Source: Actinomycetes bacterium
GTDB taxonomy: Bacteria > Actinomycetota > Acidimicrobiia > Acidimicrobiales > RAAP-2
Direction: 5' to 3'
NCBI GenBank assembly: GCA_021793515.1
Contig: JAJYSP010000003.1
Location: forward strand, 1 to 64,000
DNA length: 64,000 nucleotides
The notes below the pieces were generated by a model that saw only the letters and a program-made list of their open reading frames with translations, was not told the DNA's origin and searched no databases. Below are positions 24,276 to 33,074 of this stretch, piece by piece. The position numbers were made by a program, and so were the translations under genes. How positions within the stretch are numbered: the stretch's first letter is position 1; each line of letters starts with the position of its first letter.

Positions 24276-24354
24276 GGCTCATCCTGACACGTGCGCGGAC
24301 TCGCTGTGACGGTAAGTTTCAGTCGTGGCCGGACAAAACTGGGTGGAGGTCGCA

Positions 24355-24885
24355 ATGAAACGGGTAACGAGGTCAGTGCTAGTGGCGGTCGCAGTGACCG
24401 GAATGTTCGGATTCGGGTTCACCGCACCCCTCGGCGCGGCGGGTGCGCGGGTCACGAGCGCCAACTGTCAGCCGTCCCAGCTGCGCGTCTCGGTGGCGCA
24501 GTCCGAGGGGGCGGCCGGGACCATCTACTACCCGATCGTTTTTGCCAACCGAGGTGGCGCGTGCTGGATCTGGGGCGTGCCGGGTGTCCAGCCCGTGGTC
24601 GGGGCGAAGCGTCACCCACAGGGCCCGCGCGCCACGAACGAGAGCGTCGGTCAGATGCCCGCTCGTCACCTCCTGGGTCACGATGCGGCTGTGAGCGTCG
24701 GCTACGGCGTCGCCGAGAGTGGCAACTACCCGGCTGCGACGTGTCGGGCTCGCAACGCGAGCGGCGTGATCGTGACCCTGGCACCGTTCATCCGCCCGAC
24801 GTATCTCGCACTTCGGATCTCGGTCTGTACGCGCCTCGCGAGCACCCACACCCGGTTACTCGTTGCCGGTCGAACGGGAGCCTGA
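24355..24885 (+). CDS. Secreted DUF4232-like protein
   Basis: A 176-residue exported protein. The N-terminus MKRVTRSVLVAVAVTGMFGFGF is a Sec signal peptide with cleavage likely after an AGA-type site near residue 35. The remainder has four to six cysteines in the DUF4232 pattern (ANCQPSQLRVS, GGACWIWG, CRARN, SVCTRL) seen in many actinobacterial secreted proteins of unknown role. ATG 24355 follows GGAGG at good distance, so I prefer it over GTG 24325. Its stop codon overlaps the -35 box of the next gene. Confidence 0.72.
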   Translation: MKRVTRSVLVAVAVTGMFGFGFTAPLGAAGARVTSANCQPSQLRVSVAQSEGAAGTIYYPIVFANRGGACWIWGVPGVQPVVGAKRHPQGPRATNESVGQMPARHLLGHDAAVSVGYGVAESGNYPAATCRARNASGVIVTLAPFIRPTYLALRISVCTRLASTHTRLLVAGRTGA

Positions 24886-24910
24886 CACGTACCGTCGCGC
24901 GACGTACCAT
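24882..24910 (+). promoter_or_regulatory. Predicted promoter of the acyl-CoA block with palindromic spacer
   Basis: CTGACA (24882-24887) and TACCAT (24905-24910) with a 17-base spacer. The spacer contains a perfect 12-base palindrome CGTCGCGCGACG (24893-24904), well placed for a repressor to block RNA polymerase. Confidence 0.5.
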
Positions 24911-24945
24911 CGGACCAGGCTTCGAAACGGTCGAAAGGTGGGGCA

Positions 24946-26646
24946 ATGGTTACTCCAACAGACGAGTTCCGCGCGGCGCGCGACACCCTCTTAGCACTAC
25001 GACGTGACTACGACGAGGCGCGAACCCGATTCGTCTGGCCGCGGCCCGCCACCTTCAACTTCGCCATTGACTGGTTCGACACGGTGCTCGCGAGCGAGAA
25101 CCCCGACGCGGTGGCGCTGCGCATCATCGAGGACGACGGCTCGGTCGGGTCTTACAGCTTCTCGACGATGGCGCGCCGCTCGAGTCAGGTGGCGAACTGG
25201 CTGGCCGGGCTCGGCGTGCGCCGCGGGACGCGGGTGCTCGCGTTGCTCGGTAACCAGGTCGAACTGTGGGAGACGACCCTCGCCGTGATGAAGCTCGGTG
25301 CCGTGCTAATCCCCGCGACGACGCTGCTCACCGCAGAGGACCTGCGCGACCGGATCACCCGGGCGAACGCCGGCGCCGTCATCGCGCGCAGCGAGATCGC
25401 CCCGCGCTTCGCCGAGATCGCCGGCGACTACGTACGCGTGAGCGTCGGTGAGCCGCAGCCGGGCTGGCGTGACTACGCCGACAGCGCGGACGCGGATCGA
25501 CAGTTCAGCGCCGGTGGGCCCACCGGCGCCGACGACCCGCTGCTCATCTACTTCACCTCGGGCACGACGGCGCTGCCGAAGATGGTCCAGCACACCCAGA
25601 CGAGTTACCCGATCGGGCACCTCTCGACGATGTACTGGATCGGCATCCAGCCCGGGGACGTGCACCTCAACGTCTCGAGCCCCGGCTGGGCCAAGCACGC
25701 GTGGTCGTGCGTCTTCGCGCCGTGGATCGCCGGTGCGACGATCTGTATCTACAACTACTCGCGCTTCGACGCGCGCGCGATGCTTGACGTGTTGCGCGAC
25801 TCGAAGGTGACGACGTTCTGCGCGCCGCCGACGGTCTGGCGCATGCTGATCCAACAGGACCTCACGGCGTGGAAGACGTCGCTGCGCGAGCTCGCGAGCG
25901 CTGGCGAGCCGCTCAACGCCGAAGTGATCGAATCGGTAGAGCGCACGTGGGGGATCACTATCCGCGACGGGTTCGGCCAGACCGAGACGACCGTCCAGAT
26001 CGGCAACCCGCCGGGACAGCAGTTGAAAGCGGGCTCGATGGGCCGACCGATCCCCGGCTACCGGATCGAGCTCGTCGACCCGTTGACCGGCGAGGTCGGC
26101 GACGACGGCGAGATCTGCGTCGCACTGGACGTCGAGCGCCCCGTCGGACTGATGGCGGGCTATCAGAACTCGACGGGACCCGACGACGAGCGCAACGCGA
26201 CGGCCTTCGCCGGCGGCCGGTACCACACCGGGGACATCGCGCACCGCGATGAGGATGGTTACATAACCTACGTCGGACGTGCCGACGACGTCTTCAAGGC
26301 GAGCGACTACCGAATCAGCCCCTTCGAGCTCGAGAGCGTGCTCATCGAGCACCCCGCCGTCGCCGAGGCTGCAGTCGTGCCGGCACCCGACGAGCTGCGT
26401 CTCGCGGTGCCCAAGGCCTACGTCAGCCTCGTCGCGGGCTACAAGCCGAGCCGTGAACTCGCCGGGGAGATCCTCGCCTACGCGAAGGAGCACCTCGCCC
26501 CCTACAAGCGAGTTCGTCGCCTCGAGTTCGCCGAGCTGCCCAAGACCATCAGCGGCAAGATCCGACGAGTCGATCTTCGTAACGCCGAGAGCGACCGTGG
26601 CGCTGAACGCGCGTCGAGCGAATACCGCGAGGAAGACTTCGCCTGA
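24946..26646 (+). CDS. AMP-forming acyl-CoA synthetase (acetyl-/medium-chain type)
   Basis: A 566-residue adenylating enzyme that activates a carboxylic acid to its CoA thioester. Motifs seen: the P-loop YFTSGTTALPKM (about 200-211), APPTVWRML, DGFGQTETT (A5), the hinge YHTGD and DEDGYITYVGRADD (A7/A8), and the C-terminal catalytic Lys in LPKTISGKIRR. Wording such as SPGWAKHAWSC resembles the ACSM/medium-chain or butyryl-CoA synthetase group rather than Acs proper. The start is ATG 24946 with GAAAGGTGGGG upstream. It heads a block with hydroxyacyl-CoA and acyl-CoA dehydrogenases, so it probably feeds short or medium-chain acids into beta-oxidation. The true substrate cannot be read from sequence. 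Confidence 0.88.
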   Translation: MVTPTDEFRAARDTLLALRRDYDEARTRFVWPRPATFNFAIDWFDTVLASENPDAVALRIIEDDGSVGSYSFSTMARRSSQVANWLAGLGVRRGTRVLALLGNQVELWETTLAVMKLGAVLIPATTLLTAEDLRDRITRANAGAVIARSEIAPRFAEIAGDYVRVSVGEPQPGWRDYADSADADRQFSAGGPTGADDPLLIYFTSGTTALPKMVQHTQTSYPIGHLSTMYWIGIQPGDVHLNVSSPGWAKHAWSCVFAPWIAGATICIYNYSRFDARAMLDVLRDSKVTTFCAPPTVWRMLIQQDLTAWKTSLRELASAGEPLNAEVIESVERTWGITIRDGFGQTETTVQIGNPPGQQLKAGSMGRPIPGYRIELVDPLTGEVGDDGEICVALDVERPVGLMAGYQNSTGPDDERNATAFAGGRYHTGDIAHRDEDGYITYVGRADDVFKASDYRISPFELESVLIEHPAVAEAAVVPAPDELRLAVPKAYVSLVAGYKPSRELAGEILAYAKEHLAPYKRVRRLEFAELPKTISGKIRRVDLRNAESDRGAERASSEYREEDFA

Positions 26647-26745
26647 ACTGATGACGGACCCCGATTGATGGTGGTCGTGCACGGGTGGCGTTCGCTGGCG
26701 CCGCGCGGGTGTGATCATCCCCCGGGTCATTGAGAGGACGGTGCA

Positions 26746-27636
26746 ATGAGCGCAATCGAACGCGTGAGCGTTGTCGGCGCCGGCGCGATGGGGTCCCAGA
26801 TCGCCCTCGTATGCGCGTTGGCGGGTCTGCCGACGAAGCTCTACGACGTGAACGACGCGGCCATTGAGAAAGCGACGACCTCGCTGCAGGCCTGGCTCGA
26901 ACGTTCGGTCAGAAAGGGTCGCCTGACCACGGCGGAGCGCGACGCTGCCTGGGCTCGACTGCAGTTCGACCAGGACCTCGCGAGCGCCGTGGCCGACGCC
27001 GACCTCGTCATCGAGGCGGTCGTTGAGAAGCTCGAGGTGAAGCGTTCGCTGCTTGAGGAGCTCGGTCGCCTCACGGTGCCCGAGGCACTGCTCAGCAGTA
27101 ATACGTCGAGTTTTGTCCCCTCGCGACTCGCCGACGCGACCGGCCGACCGGCGCAGTTCGCCAACCTGCACTTTTTCAATCCGGCACTGGTGATGGCGTG
27201 CGTGGAGGTCGTGCGCGGTCCTGAGACCGCCGACGCGACCGTGGCGGCCATGATGGACTTCACCAAGCGGATTGGCAAGTCCCCCGTGCTGCTCGAAAAG
27301 GAGATCCCCGGCTTTATCGCGAACCGAATTCTGAACGCGGTGCGCGACGAGGCGATCTACCTGCTCGAGAACGGATACGCCAGCGTGTCCTCGATTGACA
27401 CGGCCTGTCGCACCGCGCTTGGCTACCCCATGGGGCCCTTCGAACTGATGGACCTTACGGGCATCGACATCGGGTATTACACCAAGCTCGGCCGATTCGC
27501 CGAGACCGGCGATCCGACAGACAAGCCAAGCGCCACCGTGACCGCGCTCGTCGAGCGCGGCGACCTCGGACGCAAGACGGGTCGCGGCTTCTATGCCTAC
27601 GACGGTGAGGGCAAGAAGATTGAGGAGGCTACATGA
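26746..27636 (+). CDS. 3-hydroxyacyl-CoA dehydrogenase (3-hydroxybutyryl-CoA type)
   Basis: A 296-residue NAD(P)-dependent enzyme oxidising 3-hydroxyacyl-CoA to 3-ketoacyl-CoA (or the reverse). The Rossmann motif VVGAGAMGSQIA is at 8-19, SNTSSFVPSRLA follows (about 117-128), then the catalytic His in LHFFNPALVMACVEVV, and EIPGFIANRILNAVRDEA in the C-terminal domain; GRKTGRGFYAY closes the fold. Length matches PaaH/Hbd-type stand-alone enzymes. AGAGGACGG lies before ATG 26746. Its end overlaps the acyl-CoA dehydrogenase start (ATGA), so the two are coupled. Confidence 0.92.
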   Translation: MSAIERVSVVGAGAMGSQIALVCALAGLPTKLYDVNDAAIEKATTSLQAWLERSVRKGRLTTAERDAAWARLQFDQDLASAVADADLVIEAVVEKLEVKRSLLEELGRLTVPEALLSSNTSSFVPSRLADATGRPAQFANLHFFNPALVMACVEVVRGPETADATVAAMMDFTKRIGKSPVLLEKEIPGFIANRILNAVRDEAIYLLENGYASVSSIDTACRTALGYPMGPFELMDLTGIDIGYYTKLGRFAETGDPTDKPSATVTALVERGDLGRKTGRGFYAYDGEGKKIEEAT

Positions 27637-28784
27637 ACCTCTCGCTCAACGATGAGCAGCGTGCTTTTCAGAAGGCGGCCCGGGACTTCCTCGAGCACGA
27701 GGTCATCCCGTATCGCGTCGAGTGGGACCGGCGTGAGTCGGTGGACCTCGCCATCGTGCCCAAACTCGGCGAGTTGGGCTTCTTCGGACTGACCATCCCC
27801 GAGCAGTACGGGGGGATCGGTGGCGACTACATCACCTACAGCCTCGGCATGGAGGAGCTCGGTCGCGCCGACTCCTCGGTGCGCGGCATCGTCTCAGTCT
27901 CGATGGGTCTGGTGGGCAAGGTCATCCTCTCGCACGGGACCGAGGAACAGAAACAGCAGTGGTTGCCCGGTATCGCAACGGGACGTCTGATAGGCTGCTT
28001 CGGGCTCACCGAACCCGACACCGGCTCGGACGCGGCGAGTTTGAGTACGCGCGCCGTGAAGAGCGGCAGCGACTACCTCATCAGCGGTCAGAAGATGTTC
28101 ATCACCAACGGCATGTGGGCCGACGTGTGTCTCGTCTTCGCGCGCACCGGTGGCCCGGGGCCGAAGGGTGTCTCGGCGTTTCTCGTGCCCACCGACAGCC
28201 CCGGATTCGAACGCCGTGAGATCAAAGGCAAGCTGGGTCTTCGCGGTCAGACGACGGCCGAGCTCTTCCTCACCGACGTGCGCGTGCCCGAGAGAGCACG
28301 TCTGGGCGATGAGGGGGAGGGCTTCAGCATCGCCATGCACTCCCTCGACAAGGGTCGGATGTCCGTGGGGGCTGGCTGCGTCGGCATCATCCAGGGTTGC
28401 CTCGAGGCGGTGATCGACTACTCGAAGGAACGTAAGCAGTTCGGTCGCTCACTGGCCTCGTTCCAGATGATCCAGGACATGATCGCTGACATGGCCGTCG
28501 AGGCGGACGCCGCGCGGCTGCTGGTCTGGCGCGCCGCCGACCTGATCGAGCGCGAGCAGCCCTTCGGTGTCGAAGCCTCCAAGGCCAAGTACTACGCCAG
28601 CGAGGCGGCGGTACGCGCGGCCAACAACGCCATTCAGATCTTCGGGGGCTACGGCTACGTGGACGAGTACCCGGTCCAGAAGTACATGCGCGATGCTCGT
28701 GTCATGACCCTCTACGAGGGAACCAGCCAGATCCAGAAGCTGCTCATCGGTCGCGACGTGACGGGTGTGAGTGCCTTCCTCTGA
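27633..28784 (+). CDS. Acyl-CoA dehydrogenase
   Basis: A 383-residue FAD-dependent dehydrogenase forming trans-2-enoyl-CoA. Family signatures seen are GCFGLTEPDTGSDA (about 128-141), the KMFITNG flavin region, GGYGYVDEYPVQKYMRDA, and the catalytic-base Glu in TLYEGTSQIQKL near the C-terminus, as in short/medium-chain and butyryl-CoA enzymes. The start ATG overlaps the preceding dehydrogenase stop. Electrons would pass to an electron-transfer flavoprotein not encoded here. Together with the upstream synthetase and hydroxyacyl-CoA dehydrogenase this covers all beta-oxidation steps except hydratase and thiolase. Confidence 0.92.
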   Translation: MNLSLNDEQRAFQKAARDFLEHEVIPYRVEWDRRESVDLAIVPKLGELGFFGLTIPEQYGGIGGDYITYSLGMEELGRADSSVRGIVSVSMGLVGKVILSHGTEEQKQQWLPGIATGRLIGCFGLTEPDTGSDAASLSTRAVKSGSDYLISGQKMFITNGMWADVCLVFARTGGPGPKGVSAFLVPTDSPGFERREIKGKLGLRGQTTAELFLTDVRVPERARLGDEGEGFSIAMHSLDKGRMSVGAGCVGIIQGCLEAVIDYSKERKQFGRSLASFQMIQDMIADMAVEADAARLLVWRAADLIEREQPFGVEASKAKYYASEAAVRAANNAIQIFGGYGYVDEYPVQKYMRDARVMTLYEGTSQIQKLLIGRDVTGVSAFL

Positions 28785-28995
28785 TCCCGACGAGACCGTG
28801 GTGCCTACGGACCACGTCGTGGGAAGTTCGCGACCGTCGTTGGCTCGACGGTTCGCTCGCGGTGCTGGCGCGGAGCCCAGCCCTGAGATGGGTGGCGGCG
28901 CGGTGTACGTGCGGTGTGCGAAGCGCGTCGCCGGGCCAGCCATTGAGAGACGCGGTGCGCGTCTCGCGTCTCGATCGTGGTCGTAGGACGCAGTC

Positions 28996-29835
28996 ATGGA
29001 CGAAGGAGCGAATGTGAACGACACGCAAACATCGAGCGACCGCGGGGCCTGGCGAACCGACCACTTCACCGATCGGACGGTCTTCATCACCGGGGGCACG
29101 AGCGGTTCGGGACTTCGAGCGGCGGAGCGTTTCCTCGCGGCCGGGGCGAACGTCGTCATCAACGGGCGTACCCGGGATCGCGGCGAACAGGCCAGTGAGC
29201 GCTTGCGCGCCATCTCGCCGCGGGTTCTGTTCATCCAGGCCGACGGTGGACAGTACGACGAGATTGCGGCTGCGCTCGATGAGGCGGCCGCGCACTTCGG
29301 CGGCATCGACGTGCTGGTGAGTGCCGGTGCCTCCGAGGGTGCCTCACCCAAGCCCTTCGTCGAGATGACCTCGAGTGAGGTCGTCTCGGGACTGACGACG
29401 CTCTTCGCCGCACGAATCCTGCCACTGCACGCGGCGCTCCCGCATCTGCGACAGCGGCCCGGGGCCAGCGCGGTGTTGCTCACGACCGACGCCGGACGGT
29501 CCGCGACGACGGGGGAGTCGGTCATCGGTGCGTACGCCGCTGCGGTCATCCAGATGACCAAGTCGCTCGCGAGGGAACTCGCTCGCGAGCGGATCAGAGT
29601 CAACGCCGTCTCGATGACTCTCACGGAGGACACGTTGACCTGGGACAGCATCTTTGCGAGCGAGAGCTTCGAGCGCAAGGTCTTCGTCAAGGCTGCGGCT
29701 CGGTTCCCATTCGGCGCGCCACCCCAGGCGGCCGACGTCGCGGCGGCGATCGTGTTCCTTGCCTCAAGCGCCGCTGAGCAGATCACGGGTCAGACCCTCA
29801 GCGTCAACGGGGGCCTCTCCTTCGGTGGCTGGTAG
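28996..29835 (+). CDS. SDR-family protein with altered catalytic motif
   Basis: A 279-residue short-chain dehydrogenase/reductase-like protein. The cofactor motif TGGTSGSG (about 33-40) and the C-terminal ITGQTLSVNGG are normal. The active site is not: where classical SDRs have YxxxK, this has YAAAV (in GAYAAAVIQMTKSLA), so the catalytic Lys is missing, and the Ser strand reads LLTTDAGRS. It may use another residue, bind nucleotide without catalysis, or act on an easier reaction. A possible internal start is GTG 29014. It lies between acyl-CoA dehydrogenase and carboxyltransferase genes, which suggests acyl-CoA or keto-acid metabolism. Confidence 0.8.
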   Translation: MDEGANVNDTQTSSDRGAWRTDHFTDRTVFITGGTSGSGLRAAERFLAAGANVVINGRTRDRGEQASERLRAISPRVLFIQADGGQYDEIAAALDEAAAHFGGIDVLVSAGASEGASPKPFVEMTSSEVVSGLTTLFAARILPLHAALPHLRQRPGASAVLLTTDAGRSATTGESVIGAYAAAVIQMTKSLARELARERIRVNAVSMTLTEDTLTWDSIFASESFERKVFVKAAARFPFGAPPQAADVAAAIVFLASSAAEQITGQTLSVNGGLSFGGW

Positions 29836-29974
29836 GACCGACGGATGCGAGGTCTCGAGACCGAGTCGGGTTTACTGCGCGGTAAGCGAAGGGCCTACCG
29901 GACACCAGTGATTCTGGCGCCTGCTCATTGGCACCGCGCGTGCCTCGGCCGTCGGCCGCTCGGACCACCCGTGC

Positions 29975-29980
29975 CATAAT
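29975..29980 (+). promoter_or_regulatory. Candidate -10 box of a leaderless carboxyltransferase transcript
   Basis: CATAAT ends 8 bases before ATG 29989 and no Shine-Dalgarno sequence lies in between, which is the spacing expected for a leaderless mRNA. A convincing -35 box is not seen. Confidence 0.35.
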
Positions 29981-29988
29981 GGACTCCC

Positions 29989-31854
29989 ATGTCGGTCACC
30001 CCTGAGCCCGACGGCTCCTCTCCGTTCGACGAGCTCGACGCCACGCTCTACGGGGAGGGCTACCCAATGGGTCTGCCCGTCTTCGAAGAGCCCGTCGAGG
30101 CGCACCTGCGCAACCGGCGAACGGTGAACAGTCCGTCCCAGTTACTCCTGCTTCAAGAGCTCGTTCACTTCAAGGCCAGCCACGGGCGCTGGCACCTCGC
30201 CAAGGATCTCGTCGGGCTGGTGCGTCGCGGACACGGCAACGAGAAGGACGAGTCGTACTTCGACAAGCTCGGTCGTGAGTCCAAGCGTGGCAAGAGCGAG
30301 TCGTCGACCTACGGACTCGCGACCATCGACGGGCGCCCCGTCGTGCTCTACGCGATGAACTGGGACTTCTTTGCGGGCTCACTCGGCGTGATCTCGGGCG
30401 AGGCCTTCCAGGCGGCCGCGGACCTCGCAATCGCCAAGCACCTCCCGCTCGTCTCGGTCTACGCCTCGAGCGGGGTGCGCCAGCACGAGAACTTCGCCGG
30501 ACTCACCCAGATGACCCGCATGGTCGAGGCCATCCGGCTCTACAAGGAGAAGGTCGATCTGCCCCACGTGGCGGTGCTGCTCGGCAACGTCTGGGGCGGC
30601 GTCTCGGCGAGCGCCGTGCCCAACGCCGACCTCATTCTCGCGACCTCGGGCACGAACTTCGGCTTCGCCGGACCCAACGTGATCGAAGCCTTCGAGGGCA
30701 TCGCGGTGCCGAGTGACTCTCAGAGTGCCGAGACCAACCTGCTCGATCGCAACATCGACGTGGTGCTCGCCGACGTGGCCGAGCTCGTGTGGTATCTCGG
30801 TGCTGTCTACGCCACGACCGCAGCGCCCGAGCGACACAAGGAGCTCACCAAGGAGACCGAGCCGCTCGTGCGCAATCTCACGGCGCTCAACCAGCGCCGG
30901 GTCTACGCCTTCGGCGCCGCGGGCATCCACGGACCGCGCTTCGACGACATCACCGGCACGCCCGACCTCGTGCCGGCCGCCGTGCGCCCCCCGACATCGA
31001 GTGACCGCGCCGACGCCCTGCTCGAGCAGTACCAGGACCTCATCGCCGACGCGAACCGCGTCGACCTCGAGTTCATCGCGCAGTACGGCTTCACCGACGC
31101 GATCGCGCTTTATAACCACATCCAAGAGGCCGATGTGCGCCGCTACCCCGCGATCGTGGCCGCCTTCGCAAAGCTGGGCACTCAGCCCTTCGTCATTCTC
31201 GGCACCCAGCCCTCCTACCAGCGATACGGCGACTCGGTGATGAAGCGTCCGGCGAACCCTGGCCCCGAGGACTTCGCGCACCTCGCGCGCGTGCTCGAAG
31301 TGGGCGCTCGCCTCGGACTGCCGGCCCTGTTCGTGACCGACACCCTTGGGGCGAAGCCCACCCTCGAGAGCGAGCGGCGCGGTCAGTCCCGTCTCATCGC
31401 GCGATCGATCCTGCGCGGCATCGACTACCCGAGGCCCGTCATCTCACTGGTCGCGGGCGCACTCGGCAGCGGCGGGGGTCTCGCGACGACACCCATGGCC
31501 GACCACGTCGTCATGCTCGACAAGGCCATGGCCTACGTCGCCGAGCCGCGCTCGGCGGCCTCGATCCTCTATAAGACGCCCGAACCCACCCGCGAGCAGG
31601 TGAAGATGACGCTGGCCACCATGCGCTCGACTGCCCAGGACCAGTTGGATCTCGGCCTGATCGACGAGGTCATCCCCGAGGACCCGAACCCGTTCATCAC
31701 CGTCGAGCGGATCCACCGCTCGCTCCTGAAGACTTACGTCGAACTGTCCGCACTCTCGGAGCGAAAGCTACGTGCCCGCCGACACGAGCGGATCCGCGGC
31801 CTGCGGGCCTTTGACATCGTCCAAGAGGTCCCCACCGGCGCTGAGGACGAGTAG
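29989..31854 (+). CDS. Fused acetyl-CoA carboxylase carboxyltransferase (beta-alpha)
   Basis: A 621-residue carboxyltransferase that joins the AccD-like half (about 60-290) to the AccA-like half (about 340-610). Crotonase-type CoA and oxyanion regions are seen twice: VVLYAMNWDFFAGSLGVISGE and PLVSVYASSGVRQ in the first half, and FVTDTLGAKPTLESERRGQS and LVAGALGSGGGLA in the second. The N-terminal CxxC...CxxC zinc ribbon of bacterial AccD is absent. Biotin carboxylase and carrier protein are not in the window. The product would transfer CO2 from biotin to acetyl-CoA or another short acyl-CoA. Its stop directly abuts the stop of the convergent lipoprotein gene. Confidence 0.82.
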   Translation: MSVTPEPDGSSPFDELDATLYGEGYPMGLPVFEEPVEAHLRNRRTVNSPSQLLLLQELVHFKASHGRWHLAKDLVGLVRRGHGNEKDESYFDKLGRESKRGKSESSTYGLATIDGRPVVLYAMNWDFFAGSLGVISGEAFQAAADLAIAKHLPLVSVYASSGVRQHENFAGLTQMTRMVEAIRLYKEKVDLPHVAVLLGNVWGGVSASAVPNADLILATSGTNFGFAGPNVIEAFEGIAVPSDSQSAETNLLDRNIDVVLADVAELVWYLGAVYATTAAPERHKELTKETEPLVRNLTALNQRRVYAFGAAGIHGPRFDDITGTPDLVPAAVRPPTSSDRADALLEQYQDLIADANRVDLEFIAQYGFTDAIALYNHIQEADVRRYPAIVAAFAKLGTQPFVILGTQPSYQRYGDSVMKRPANPGPEDFAHLARVLEVGARLGLPALFVTDTLGAKPTLESERRGQSRLIARSILRGIDYPRPVISLVAGALGSGGGLATTPMADHVVMLDKAMAYVAEPRSAASILYKTPEPTREQVKMTLATMRSTAQDQLDLGLIDEVIPEDPNPFITVERIHRSLLKTYVELSALSERKLRARRHERIRGLRAFDIVQEVPTGAEDE

Positions 31855-33012
31855 TTATCCGGCCGACGCGGGTGTCACTGGTGTCGCGACCATCGGCGCC
31901 GTGTTGGGGTAGATCTCGACCCAGGTGCGACCGGGGGCGAGGTCGATCGGGTGACCGCTGCGAGTGAGGAACACCGTCGGCGTGCCCGCGGCGCCGGCTG
32001 ACCAGGTGCCCGCGATCATCCGTCCGTTGCGCAGGATGTAGGCGTTGCCGTGGTTGTCGATGATGTGGGACTCGGCCTCGAGGCCACCCTGGCTGTTCTC
32101 GACCCACGGCCCGTAGGTGATCGAAACATCCTGGATGATCACGTTCTGGGCCTGGTTCTGGACGCCGTCGGTGAGCACGTCGGGCTGGATGTTCGGTGCG
32201 CTCGCGCTGCCGACGTTGTAGAAGCGCAGCCACGTACCCGTGCCGGGGTTCCAACGCCAGTAGATGTCCGAGGTGCCCGACCAGTCCAGGTGGACCTGAC
32301 TCACCGACTCGCCGGCCGGGACCAACTTCGAGTAGGTGAAGATCGGTGCCGGGGCCTTCGCGGGTGCGCTGATCGCCGACCAGATCGCCTGGGTGGTCGT
32401 GTAAGTGTCATAGGGCGCGTAGCGTCCGGGCGGATTCTCCTCGAGGGTCGGGTGCGTGCCGAGGTCGACGTTCACGAGTGAGGATGCGTTGATCGTCTGG
32501 AGCACCGGGATGATGCCGCCCACGTGGACGAAGAGCGGGTGGCCGAGCTGGCTGAGCATCTGGACGTCAGTCCACCGCGCTGAGCGGATCGGTCCGACGA
32601 GGCTGGGCGCATTGCGGCACTGGAACACCGCGGCGTAGCGGGTGATCGAGCCCTCGACCTGCTCTTCGAAGATGATGTCGGCGTAATCGAGGCCGCTCTG
32701 GGGTCGAGCCTCGGCCGGCGCGGGCCCCAGGGAGTAGTTGTCGACCTTCATGGCGATGGCTGGGCGTTGGGGCACAACATTGCCCGGAGCTGGTGTGCCC
32801 GTGAGCGGGCAGAGCGCGACGGCGACGGGCTTGACCGTCGTGGACGTGGTGGTCGTCGTCGCCTTGGGCGCGGGGGAACTGCCGCACGCGGCGAGCAGCA
32901 GCCCGGCTAGGGCCAGTACGACGACGCCACGAACTGCCCGAGTCGGTCGCCGCCATCGCGGCGGCTTCTTCGTGTCGAACGAGCGAGCGTGAGCGGAGCG
33001 TTCGGTTGGCAC
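31855..33012 (-). CDS. DUF3048 lipoprotein (YerB-like)
   Basis: A 385-residue exported lipoprotein. A long basic N-terminus is followed by VRGVVVLALAGLLLAAC, a lipobox with Cys at about residue 43, then a Thr-rich linker and a DUF3048 domain: CPLTGTPAPG, RPAIAMKVDNY, PQSGLDYADIIFEEQVEGSITRYAAVF, GPIRSAR and a C-terminal GRTWVEIYP. The family's role at the cell surface is unknown to me. The start is GTG 33012; the n-region is long, so an internal start is possible but no good codon with a ribosome site is evident. It is monocistronic and convergent with the carboxyltransferase gene. Confidence 0.85.
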   Translation of the reverse strand: MPTERSAHARSFDTKKPPRWRRPTRAVRGVVVLALAGLLLAACGSSPAPKATTTTTSTTVKPVAVALCPLTGTPAPGNVVPQRPAIAMKVDNYSLGPAPAEARPQSGLDYADIIFEEQVEGSITRYAAVFQCRNAPSLVGPIRSARWTDVQMLSQLGHPLFVHVGGIIPVLQTINASSLVNVDLGTHPTLEENPPGRYAPYDTYTTTQAIWSAISAPAKAPAPIFTYSKLVPAGESVSQVHLDWSGTSDIYWRWNPGTGTWLRFYNVGSASAPNIQPDVLTDGVQNQAQNVIIQDVSITYGPWVENSQGGLEAESHIIDNHGNAYILRNGRMIAGTWSAGAAGTPTVFLTRSGHPIDLAPGRTWVEIYPNTAPMVATPVTPASAG

Positions 33013-33074
33013 GCCTCGATTCTCGCATGCGCACGGTGCAAACGAGTGGCACGCGGTCGTGGCACCTTGTGCGA

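Noticed and set aside
25306-27171. 621-residue minus-strand open frame
   Set aside because: It lies antisense to the acyl-CoA synthetase and hydroxyacyl-CoA dehydrogenase genes, both with full family motifs; its own translation is Arg/Val/Asp-rich with no motif, as expected for the mirror frame of GC-rich genes.
28785-28995. Short coding frame or terminator between acyl-CoA dehydrogenase and SDR genes
   Set aside because: A 71-residue frame lacks any motif, and the CGTGGT/ACCACG stem is only 6 bases with an 8-base loop; neither is convincing.
30379-31281. 300-residue minus-strand open frame
   Set aside because: It is antisense to the fused carboxyltransferase, whose motifs are clear.
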